From: Anaeramoeba flamelloides
Lineage: Eukaryota; Metamonada; Anaeramoebidae
Direction: 5' to 3'
NCBI GenBank assembly: GCA_027625915.1
Contig: JANTQA010000012.1
Location: forward strand, 9,198,501 to 9,262,500
DNA length: 64,000 nucleotides
Shown: piece after piece, positions 33,859 to 46,600 of the stretch
How the letters are laid out: every line of letters starts with the position of its first letter
Position numbering within the stretch: position 1 is the stretch's first letter
Made by a program: the position numbers and the translations under genes
The notes under the pieces: generated by a model
Seen by the model: only the letters and a program-made list of their open reading frames with translations
The model's database searches: none
Told to the model about the DNA's origin: nothing

Positions 33859-34631
33859 GACTAGTAACCTAAAAAAAAATTATAATAAATTTAATAGTAA
33901 ATTCAAAAAAAAATTAAGGGAACTGATACCTTAAAATAAAAATATTCGATGTTTTCTGATTATTTTGTTACAAATTTGTTATTTTAATAGATACTAACAC
34001 TCTATGAAAATGAAAAACATTTCTTGGCTAATTTTATATATGGCTAAAACTAAACTATCATTCAAAATCATTGGCCCATCAAAAATCAAAATTTAAATCA
34101 AAATATTTTTAATACTTATAGTTATCTATTATAATATCAAAATTTTTATTTTAGTATTTGGTTCACTACTCCAGGGGTATTTGTTTTTCTTCAAAAAATA
34201 AAATAAAAAAAGTTAAAAAAAATTTTAAAAAAAAATTGGGACATTTATTTTTGAATGAAGCATTACATGAAAAAAAATTTTTTTTAAAAATTAATAAAAC
34301 CCATTTATCGATCCTCCTTCCCTTTGAATAACTAAATCTAATCTCTTTTTCATTTTTTGAAACGAATTTTTCATTAATTCATCTGTTACTTCTTTTCAAA
34401 TTTTGATTTTCATTTTCCATTTTAACAAAACACTTTGGAAAAAATAAAAAAGAGAAAAAATGATTTATTTACAAACTTTTCATTGTGGGAGGAAAAACTT
34501 TAAAACGATACAAAAGCAATTCAAAATTGAAATATAAGGTGGGCCATTTATTTTGAATTTTAGTTTATATTGAATCCTTAGGATTCATTTTTTGTCTTTA
34601 TTCTCTCTCATTAATTAATGTTTACATTTTA

Positions 34632-37600
34632 ATGCTATCAAATTTTTCATTTTTGTTAAGTGCACAAATAGACTTTTTAGTCTCAACATTAAACAACCAG
34701 AACTTAAAAACCCATACACAAGAAATTGATAATGTAAATCTTTTCTTTTTTGGCAACCTGAGAAAAAAAATAAATAAAAACATAAAACATAAAACAAAAG
34801 CTATTCAATTTCCTTCAACCTTTTTTTTCTTTGTAAATATTCTTTGTTTTGTCTTTTTCATTCATAAATTCTAGTTGGTTTCCTTATATGGAGAAGAAAC
34901 CTATGTCTACTTTATTAAGTCACTAGTTGTGAATATAGATTTTGATGAACCAAAATCAAAAACAGAATCCCAAATTTGCCAATGTAATATGCTTCGAGAA
35001 AGGTTATCATATATCACAGATCGACCCAATTTTGTAAGCGTCATTTGTTGTGCCTTTCAGTCAGTAAAACAAATACCAAGCAATTTTATTACACTTATTT
35101 CAAAAACCTTAAATCTCTCAAAAACTCTTGAAATCATTCTAGCTATTTTGATGAATAAAATCCGATATTTCCAAAATTTCCAAAGGATGTATGAAATCTT
35201 TTTTTTTGCTTTTCAAATTTTTCTTTCTCTTTGTTTGTTTTTTTTTTCTTTCTTTTATTTTCTCAGGCGTCTTTACAATAATTTATGCATTTATTGTTTT
35301 CAACAAAATAGGTTGACAAATCATTAAAAAAGGATCTTGTCTTTAAATTCCATAAATACAAAAAAGGAAAAAGAATTGTTTTTTCCAAAAACAAACCGAG
35401 ACAAAACAATACTGTCATTTGGCTTTTATAAATGAGACAAATTTCTTGATCCTTTTCTATTTTTTACTTGTATTTGTTCAATAAAAGAAAAAAATTACAC
35501 TTCATTTTCAGATTTCTTTTTCAAACAGAGTCACAAATTACAAACTGCCTTCTTGAAAAATCTCTTTGAAAAAGAAATATGAAAATGAAGTTGAATTTTT
35601 TTCCCTTTTTATTGGACAAACACCAATATTTTTATTTAACAAATAGGGATCACAAATTATCATTAAGGAAAAAAAGTAAAAATTGGGGAAAAAAAAGTAA
35701 AAAACAATTTTTATTGGAAACCTAAAAATGAAAAGTAGAATCAATTAAAAGAAGTAACAAATTAACTTCAAAGAATAATCCATTAAATTATTTTCAATCA
35801 ATCCAACAAATACAATTTAAATCTATTTTTAGATTGAAATTGTTGGTGTGATTTTCGAGATCTCAAAAATAGTCAATTTTTTGAACAAATTTTTAATAAA
35901 ATATCAGTCAAAGAAAAACCCAGATCAAAATAAAGTATAAAAAAACTGTTATTGTGTTAAATCCTTCATTTTGTCTTTATTTATTTATTTATTTTTTTAT
36001 TAATTGATCTTACTTTTCATTTTCAGTAATCTTCTCAATTCAAAAAGGTTCCCAATTAAAAGCCATGCTTCACTTTTTTTCCCGAATGGTAAATTGTTTT
36101 TGTTGATTTGGTTGAAAATAATTTAATGGATTATTCTTTGAAGTTAATTTGTTACTTCTTTTAATTGATTCTACTTTTCATTTTTAGGTTTCCAATAAAA
36201 ATTGTTTTTTACTTTTTTTTCCCCAATTTTTACTTTTTTTCCTTAATGATAATTTGTGATCCCTATTTGTTAAATAAAAATATTGGTATTTGTTCAATAA
36301 AGGTTTAAAAATCCAACTTCATTTTCATATTTCATTTTTCAAACAGAGTCACAAATTAAAAACCGCCTTCTTGAAAAATCTCTTTGAAAAAGAAATATGA
36401 AAATGAAGTATAATTTTTTTCCCTTATCATTATTCAAATACCAGCCTTCAAGAAGTATATTTTTCAAATTTCTCAAAAAATATTTTTACACTGGATTGAT
36501 GAACCCACTGAAGAAATTAATTAAATTTCTTAAAGAAAGAAATGTGTTATTTATACACAAAAGCTGAAGATGATGGAATTCCTTTAAATTATAGGCCAAT
36601 CTCAATTAATAATACTTTAGCTAGATTCTTTCCAAAACTTATTTATAAAGGGATTGAAAACTCTTGGAATCTAATTTCAGATTTACAATTTGGCTTAAAA
36701 AAAAAATCAATAAAAGAATTGCTGTTCTAAATTTACTATTTGATCTCAAAAAGAAATATAAAAATAAAGAATTTTTTATTGTCACAATCGATATTAAAAA
36801 ATAGCTTTGACACAATTAGTCATATATTAGTTCACTATGCTCTCAATAAATATATTAAAAATGAAAAAATTAAAAATTTGGTTACAAAAATATTATAAAA
36901 AAGAAGGAATAGGAGTCTATCAATTAGACCTTCTTTCTCCTTTGATGTTTGTATTTATCAGCCACTTTTTAATTGAAAAAAACAAAAAGGTTTAGTTCAT
37001 CATGTCCAGATGTTTGCAGATGACTTGATTTTAATAATGGAAAGACCAATTCCAGTAATTAACAAAAATTTAATAATAATTTATACAATTATCCAAGAAT
37101 TTGGAATGAATCCAAATATTGATAAAACTTTAAAATCAAACCAATTATCCAAAATAAAATACTTAGGAATTTGGCTTAAAAAAAAAGAAAAACATTTACA
37201 AAAAAATTTAAAAAAAGGAAAAGATAATTTTAAAAAAATCAAGGTGATTTTTAACCAACAAAAATTAGCTAATGGGCTAAAACTACAAATGTTTAAATCA
37301 ATATTCATCTGTCAATTATTTTAAGGACTGATAATTTTTAATCTAATTCACAAAATAACGATTTTGAGTCGACAGATATTTGGATAAATAAAAAAATGTC
37401 ACAAAATTTTTAAAAATTAATCCACGTTCTCCAAGAATAATTTATAAAACTGAAGCTAAACAAATATCAAGCCAGAATCATCAATTTATAAAAGAAGATA
37501 TAAACTCAAAAAGAAATTAGAAATTCTGGACTTTTGAACCTATATCCAAAAATTTTAAGTTTTCAAAAAACGATAATGAAAATATTAATTAGAAAGTAGA

Positions 37601-40600
37601 AAATTTAAAACTTATTAAATGCAAATCTTAATCAATTTAGAGAAAACTTAATAAATAGATTGCTCTGGATGGAAAGGTCAAGAATATTTAAAAATTGTAT
37701 GGTACAATAACAATATAAATAAACAGTCGTGCCCATTAAGTGCCGTCAAGTGTCACCAAGCGCCTAGCTTTTCCAGAATTTAAAAAAACCTAAACGGTGG
37801 TTTTCTTGAGGTTTTCTGTTTATTTGTTAAGTGTTCTAGGTTTTTTTGAGGTTTTCTATTTTATTTCGAAAATCTATTGATTTTCGTTAGGTTTTTTTGA
37901 GTTTTCTATTTATTTGTGAAGATCAATTGATTTTCGTTAGGTTTTTTTTACTTATCGAAATAAACCGAAAATTTATTAAAATTTTCTGTTTATTTCAAAA
38001 AGTAAAAAAAACCTAGAACACTTTACAAATAAAATAGAAAACCTCAAAAAAACCTAATCGCTTTTTTTTTTTTTTGATTTGAGAAATGAATTGAGGAAAA
38101 TTAAAGATTTTACTATATTCTTTTGAACCCGGAAAAGCTAACTGCATTTTTTTTTTAATTGAAGAAATAAACAGAAACTTTTACAAAAAATTTCTTGATT
38201 TTTTTTTCATGTCTAAAATTAAAAAAAAAAAAAAAATTTAAAATGGAAGGGTTCAACTTCCATTTTAAAACTAAGAAATTTCACAAATTATCTAAATAGA
38301 TATTCTTATGCATATAATAAGAATAAAATAAAAACAAAATCTTGCAATTTATACAAAAATCATTCCAAAAATATTTCAACTTAGAAATAAATGAAGATAT
38401 CGATTATCTTTTCTAGAACTGCCCATCTAATAAAGAAAAATCGAAAATTTGGATTAAAGAATTAATTAAAATAATAAAAAAAAACAATTGGATCAACATC
38501 TTTAATATTATTCAAAATAAATAATCATTATTTATCTTGTCATTGGTTAATGATAAAGAAATTATGATTCTTTATTAAAATTTCTAAATAAAAATTTAGA
38601 AATTAGGTAAGTGCCAAAAAGCAACATAGAATACCGCAGAGTGATGTCAAGTGTCTATGTTTTCTTGGGGTTTTCTGTTTTATCTATAAAATCTATCGAT
38701 TTTCGTTAGGTTTTTTTGACTTTTTGAAATAAACCAAAAATTTATTAAAATTTTCTGTTTATTTCAAAAAGTAAAAAAAACCTAGAAAACTTTCCAAATA
38801 AACAGAAAACTCAAGAAAATCTAACAAAAATTTTCCAAAATTTAAAAGAATAGAGAAAAATCTTTGATTTTACTCAATTCTTTTAAATTAAAAAAAACCT
38901 AACGGCTGTTTTTTTTTAATTTAGAAATAAACAGAAAATTACATAAATTTTCGGTTTATTCTGAAAAATCAAGAAAAACATATTGAAAGAAAGAGGAAAT
39001 TAATTTCCTCCCTTCAAAATAAAAAAAAAAAAAAAAAAAGTATATTTTTTATTTAGAAAAACCTCCTTAAACTAAAATTATAGATCTGTGTTTCTCTTAG
39101 AAAAAGTCCTTTTCAAACGAAATGGGATCATTAAATTGAAATTTATTTGTATTTTGAAAATTTTTACTCGTTTTAAAATTTCAAATTGGAAAACAAAAAA
39201 TTTTTTATCTCTTCTTCTTCAAACAAGTTAAAATTTTATTTTTTGATCTTGCTTCAAATCAAAGAACAACAGACCAATTTTTAATATTGTAGCAGGATTT
39301 CTGAAAATATACTGAGCCAACTTATTACTTTTATTGAAAATTAACAAAAGTGTCTGAAGTCAAAAGAAAAGCCATTGAAAAAATTTTTTTGAAACACTGT
39401 GCTCTGTTAAAACTTCCAGTTATACCATATTGATTTGTTAAAAATAATTGATCTAAATTCGGATGAATTCTTCATCATTTTCATTTTCTTTTATTTACAA
39501 TACTTTTCCGTTTTCTCATCAAATTCTCTTCCGTTTTTATTTCTATTCTTGAAAATTGCGTTACTTTTTGAAAATAATTGAAATTAAAAAAGTAAATATG
39601 TGAACGATCTTTTTGATCAAAACATTATTGCTTTGCTTTATTGAGTAAAACAAAATAATGCTCTCTGAAATTTAATAAAAACTTATCAAATAAGTCACTT
39701 TGTAAATTAAAAGGGATATTATATGATTTGGAAATTTTCAGAGGAATGGAAAACATAAGTTAAAAAGAAAAAAAAATGATCCAGCTATTTTAAAAAAGTG
39801 AAAACTTTTCTTTTTTTTTTTTATCGAATAAAAACTTTTCCAAAATATAAAGCTTTGATAAAATGAGAAATAACAAGTAAAAAAAAAAGTTACCCAAACT
39901 GTTTGATTTGCTCTTTTCATCAGTTTTCGAGGTACTTTTTAAAAATATTTGTAACCATTGTTTAAAAAAATGTAAAAATACAAATATTATCAAACCCCTC
40001 TACATTAAACTTAAAATAATTGCAATTTGTGATTCTTTACCATTTTAAAATTTTCCTTAATTATAAGTAATAGTTTAGTTCCAAATAATGAAAATACACA
40101 TTGAATTAAAATTTATTTCACAGCCGAAGCAAATTAATTTTTTTGATTATACATGATGCTCTAAAATAGATTTGTATCGAAAAAAAATACTTTACTCATA
40201 TTACAAAATTTTAAAACACTAGAGTGTAAACAACAAGGAATTTCTTGATTTAAAAAAAAAAATATTGTAAACTTAACTTTCTATGGAATAATTTAAAGTA
40301 AAAATTCTCACATTTAAAGAATAAAGTTAAAAAATATGTTAGGAAATAAGAAAAAAAAAGCAGATAAAAAAAGAAAAAGGAAGAAAGAAATTTAATGTAC
40401 AAGAGCTAAAAACAAAGCACCAAAGCATTCTTTTTTATATTCTTTAACAAATTATTAAAATTACCTTCTTTGTATAATATTTAATAAAAATTCTATATCT
40501 AATTAATTAGGTTTCCATTATTGAAAACAAGTTAACACTGAAAAGCTTGATGAAGGTTTTTTATTTTTGCCTGAAAGTGCATTATATACACTTTATTGTT

Positions 40601-43600
40601 TATTTAAAGAATTTTCATTAACCAAATTAGAAGAAGCAATTTTAGGGCTAATCAAAAAACGGTTTCCTGAACAAATCGATCTACCACCCACATTCGTTCC
40701 AATTCTTCAACAAGATATGCGTTTTTCAAATTCTAATCGGTAAATATTTCATTTCTAAAGTTACTTGTAACCTTTTAATTTAAATTTAATAAATTTTCAC
40801 TGAAATTGAAAATGAAATGGGCATTTTCGCGAGAAGGCGGCCAATTGTAAATTGGCCATATACTCCCAGAAAATGGTCATTAACAAAGCATCTCCATAAT
40901 CTAATAGAGTTGTATCTCATAAATACAAAATTATCTCTTTTTAAAAGCATTTTTTTTTACAGTCAATTTTTTTTTAATTTAAAAATTAACAATTCGAAAA
41001 AAACAAATTCAAGATCTCGATTTACATTGTTATTATTGTTGGAAATTTAAACCAAAGAGATACATCTTGAACTTCATTAAAACTTTTTAAATTCAAAAAA
41101 AAATTGCACAAATGTAATTTACCCCATTCACAAAGATATACACAAAATAATAATACATTTTTTGTTTTAATGTTAAATGGCTTTTTATCATATTCAAAAC
41201 CAACCTTTTGTGAAAATTTCGTGGTCATAAACTTATGCAATTTTATTTTATTCTTTTTGTTTTAAATTTATCTGAAATATTCCTTAAACTTTTAAAACAC
41301 AAAAATATTATATTTCCATTTTTTTATAATGAAAAAATTCCCATTTTTTAAATTGTAAAATTGTGCTTTTCGTTTGGATTTATTCTTGACTTTTTTCCAA
41401 AATAATTTTTTTTGCTTTAAATATATCAATTCGTGTTAAAATGTGGATTAAATGGTTATTTTTACAAGAATATAGATTGTTCAAAATCGGCACCAGCTCG
41501 TGAAAATGGTCAATATAATCCTTAATTAAGATATTAATTCTAATAAAAAAAAAAAAAAAACGAATAATTAGTAGTGTAAATTATTAAATAAATGAAAATT
41601 TTATACCACATAACCAACATTTTGAATAATAAAAAAATACACATAAAAATATATAATTAAAATAAAAAACTGAAATGGGTATAAATATCGCATTCGGAAT
41701 CTGGTTTTTATGAAACACTATAGCACAAGTGTAAATATGGAATGTTGCAAAAAATAATAGATTTTTTACAATTTTTGAGATAAATAAAGAGTTCTATGCA
41801 TTTATCCACAATTTGGGATTAGTAAACGAAACCTCCCTTTTAATGTTTGAGCTCAAAGGGATTTTCAATATAAAATAGTTTGGTAAATACCAATACTTTG
41901 TTTGAAAAATGATTTATTTTTTAAAATTGAAAAATTGGTATTCACCAAACAATTTTTTGATTAAAATTATTATTAGTCTATTCAGATAATCAGATATTAT
42001 ATTTACTATTACAGCAATTTGGATAAATGCATAGAACTCTTTATTTATCTCAAAAATTGTAAAAAATCTATTATTTTTTGCAACATTCATATTTATACTT
42101 GTGAATGAAAAAAAAAAAAAAATACATAAATAGCGATCACTGAATTAATCTGAAATGATCTATTGTTGTTAAGTTTTTTTAAGACATATATCCTACAGAA
42201 AAAAAATTATCTCACAATGATTACAATATCTTATATTAATTTGATTCAAAAAAAATATTCTCTAAAATCCCCATAATAATAAATAATTAAATTAATTAAA
42301 AACCAAAAAAAAAAAAAAAAAAATGAACCAATAGCGAATTTCAAAGGGAAATGAATTTAGAAAATAATTCAACAAGCTGGATTATAAATGAATATAACAA
42401 ATCATGTAAATTATACACGGTGATAAATGATTTAGGATATAAAATATTATCAAATGAAATGAAATTTAAGCAGGTACTTGAACAAATTTCGCCACTGACT
42501 GAAGAAGATTTGGCAAAGACTATCATCTGCATGTGTAATAAAAGTGGGAGAGATTTCATTCCTTTATTAAATTCACAAAAAAAAAAAACAATAATAGTTC
42601 TTCAATTAATTATAATTATAATCAATTGATGTCTCTTATTCAATGGGAAATAGATTTGTTTGTTAATGTAATTAATAAACAATATTCAAATAATCGCTGG
42701 ATAAAGGCAATCCCATATTTTGATTCCTCAGAATTTGAATTAATTAATGAGATCTCATTTTTAGTATATAATAAGATCTTAAAAAAATCAATAAAAAGAT
42801 TCTTATCCAAAAATTTTATTTTTTCAAAATGGAAAAACTTTAACGTACAAATTTCTTTATTGGCTCAATTAATTAAATCACCGCCGTCTATTTTTGATTT
42901 TTCTATTACCACTAATCAACAAAAACAAATTGAAGAATTAATAATTGATAATTCTAATAATTTAAATATCACCCCCACCCCCATCACCAACAACAACAGC
43001 AATAACAGCAACGGCAGCAATAACAGCAACAACAAGAATAATAATAATTACAACAGCGGCATCGGCCGAAACAACAACATGGGGATGAAAAAAATAAATT
43101 TAAAAAAAAATATTAATAATGCATGGCTAAGTTTAGATTTAATTAAATTATTATTATATTTATCAAATCATTCAATTAGCAAAGTCAGAAAAATATTTAA
43201 TGAGCCACTTATAAATTCACCAGAATATTTATTATTAGGATTAGCGCAGGTAAAATCGGAATGGAATTCCTTGAACAAAGAGTTAAATGAACAATTAATC
43301 ATAAAATTTTTAGGAAACCATCCAAATTCAAACATTGTCTTAAAAAAATTATGGAGTATTAATCCACAAATCATATTAAATGTAATGGTCTCGATTTGGA
43401 GAAAGTCTTTACAAAAGGCAAACACCTTGTCATTTTTTTTAGAAATTGTTCTAAATCATAAGGTTTTATTGTATGTTTTAGAATCTCAAGAATTGGATTT
43501 TGTGTTTAATTTAGCAAAGTTAGCATCGCAACAAGAATGTTTAAATTTAGAAAAATGGCTTGGTGAGAAATTAAATAATAAATCAAATTTTATTTTTCTT

Positions 43601-46600
43601 TATAACTGTTTAAAATTTTTAAAAAATCATGCCAAAAAAATTATATTAAAAAATGATCAACTTTATTTAACATTGGAAACTGATACTATTGCCATTTTTT
43701 TTAAATGCTTTTATTCAAAAAAATATGCCAATAAAGAACTTTTGATAAAAATTAATAAAGTTTATAGAATTTGTATTCAGGCATTCCCAAAGTTATTAAA
43801 TTATGATTTTCAAAATGAAGTACAAGCATTTACTCAAGAAATCGAACAAAACCCAAACAACTATTTCCAATTAATTTACGAACGAAAAATCACTTTAGAT
43901 CAGGCAATTCAATTATTAACGAATTTTAAGGGATCAGAAAATGAGAAAGAAAATCAAATTTTTGATTGTATGATCCATAATTTATTAGACGAATACTCAT
44001 TTTTTTCTACTTTCCCCTTAAATGAATTAATAATAACTGGTAAGCTTTTTGGTTTATTAATTAATAATAGATTAATACAACACGTTCAATTGGGTATCGC
44101 GATGAGGGATGTATTAGAATCTTTAAAAAAGAAACCAAACACTGATATTTTTCAATTTGGTTATTATACCATTTTGGAATTTCTAGATCAGCTTCACAAA
44201 TGGCAACAATATTGTACCCACATTAGCCAAATAGCTCATATCAAAAAAAAATCCCCGAAAATTATTGATAAGATTAATCAAATTTTAACTGATATTAATT
44301 TAAAGAATGAACAAGATGAGAATGTTAAGAATATTAATCAATTATTTAATGAAAACTTTAATAATTATAACTATTATAATAAATTTAATTATGAAAATGA
44401 ACTACAGATTATAATTGAAAATGAAAATGGAAATGGAAATAAAAATGAAAATAACAGTTTAAAAGAGCTTGAAAAACAAAAACAACTAAATTATAACGAA
44501 ATTCAATATTTAAATGAAGTTGCAATTAAAAACAGAATGAAAGAAAATTCAAGTGAAAATGAAAATCAAAAACAAAATGTTAATGAAAATGAAAAAAATA
44601 AACAAAGTGGAATTAAACAACAATATGGAAATGAAAATGAAAATGAAAATGGAAATGAAAATGGAAATGAAAACGAAATGAATCAAAATAATAATAATAA
44701 TTTCATTGAAGAAAATAATTTAAACCAAAATGAATATATTTCAAATCTTCAATTAGACAAATTATTTAATAATAACCAATCATCTTCAATTTTAAATTTA
44801 AATAATTACCAATTCAATAATAATAATAAAAATAAAGAAGAAGGAAAAGAAGAAATATTTTACCCAGAAGAAGAAATAATTAATCAAATATACTATTTAA
44901 TTAATAATTTTAATGAACAAAATGCGTTACAAAATATTGAAAAGCTAAGAATATTATTAATCGAAGATTATTATCATTGGTTTGTAAATTATTTTGTGAT
45001 CAAAAAAATATCTGTTGAATCTGATTACAATTCATTTTATTTAGAATTACTTGATAGATTAAGTTTTCGAAAATTAAATAAATTAATTTTAGAAAAGTGT
45101 TATTATTGTGTACACATTTTATTAAATTCAAAAAAAATATTAACAAATAACATTGAACAATCCATTTTAAAAAATTTTGGTTATTGGATTGGTAAAACAA
45201 CTTTAGCGATAGATAGACCTATTTTAAGAAAATATTTAAGGGTTAAAGAGATCGTATTAGATGCTTATCAGAATGGTAGATTAATAATAATAATTCCCTT
45301 TGTTTGCAATTTATTATTTTCAGTTAATGAATCAAAGCATTTTAAAACACCAAATCCTTGGGTAATGGCCATTTTAAATGTATTTATCGAAATAATCCAA
45401 TTACCTAATTTGAAATTAAATATCCAATATAATATTAATCAATTGTTCATTCATTTAGGTTTGCAATTAAATGATTTCCAGAACACCAGCTTATTGGGAA
45501 CTGTAAACCCACCAAATACTGAAAATAATTTGGATTTTGAAAAAAAAAATAATGGTTATAATTATAATAATAAATTTGGGAATTTTGGTTATAATAATAA
45601 TAATTTTAATTTTGATAAAGAAAAGGAAGATCAAAATATTCCCATTGATTCACAATTATTATTTGAATTAAAATCTATTGAAAATGATAATAATAACAAT
45701 AACAATAACAACAACAACAACAACAATAATAATAACAATAACAACAACAACAACAACAACAATAATAATAATAATAATACAAATAACAAAAATTGGTCTG
45801 AAAATGGAAATTTAGTAAAGAATGATGAGAAAAATATTAATTTAAATAAATACCCTATTGAAAAAATTAATTCAAATTCTATTTTTAATCATCCTTTGTC
45901 TAAAAATTTCAATAATAATGTTGATGATATTAACGAAAAAAATTATAATTTCAAGATATTAATCGATAGTTTAAATGATCAAATTATTATGAATGAAAAT
46001 GATTTTATAATTCAAAAATATCCAAATTTAAAAAAAGATATCCCCATTGCAATCATTTTAGCAGTAAAATCAATTATGTTACCAGTCGTAAAAAGATCCG
46101 TAACAATTGCGTGCCAAACTACATTAGAATTGATTAGAAAAGATTTTTCTTTAGAATCTGATCATCAAAAGATGAGAAAAGGTGCCCATTTAATGGTTTC
46201 TAATTTATCTAGTAAATTAACTTTAGTTACTTCAAAGGAACCACTAAAAGTATGTATGTCTGAAAATTTAACTAATTTATTAAAGGATTATACCAATGAT
46301 CAAAATTTGTTACAACAAAGCATTTTAAAAATTTGTAACGATAATATTCAATTAAGTTTCCAATTTATTGAACAAGTTACGATTGAACAAGCTAAATAGC
46401 AAATTGATGATTTGTTATATGAAGATTATCAAATTAGAATTCATCAAAATAATTGTAAAAACAAGAAACATAACGATAACGAAAATCCAAATGAATTTGA
46501 AAATAACCGGTTTAATTATTTACAAAATAATAGTTCCTTAAGCCAATCAAATATACCTTCAAGATTACCACAGGATCTAATACCAACTGATGGTAATTTA

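Larger units (their letters stand above)
30548..34631. other. Divergent intergenic region, RCC1-BTB to CNOT1
   Basis: 4.1 kb that should carry both promoters. Apart from the two palindromic structures at 33196-33858 I see no gene. The small open stretch near 32077-32271 (minus) starts at GTG and has no recognisable content. Confidence 0.5.
35312..40510 (+). other. Giant intron 3 of CNOT1 (5,199 bp)
   Basis: Donor AATAG|GTTGAC, acceptor TTAATTAG|GTTTCC. The codons on either side read 'CFQQN' and, with one base of slack at an A4, 'RFPLLKQVNTEKLDEGF', which aligns with human CNOT1 around 'KLPDLLRSY..EGGF'. Inside are foldback W, a LINE remnant and two family-Q foldbacks. Confidence 0.75.

Noticed and set aside
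34632-34874. 80-residue ORF as an independent gene
   Set aside because: Only its first 34 codons are coding (CNOT1 exon 1); after the GTAAAT donor it reads through the 141-bp intron.
40817-41050. 77-residue ORF MGIFARRRPIVNW
   Set aside because: Falls in CNOT1 intron 4, does not match CNOT1 or any family, and its first part covers a small palindrome (ggccaatt/aattggcc).
42629-46399. UAR codons reassigned to glutamine as the genetic code of this organism
   Set aside because: The longest ORF has many CAA/CAG and no in-frame UAR until 46397, and other conserved genes have none. Four isolated cases do not support a code change.
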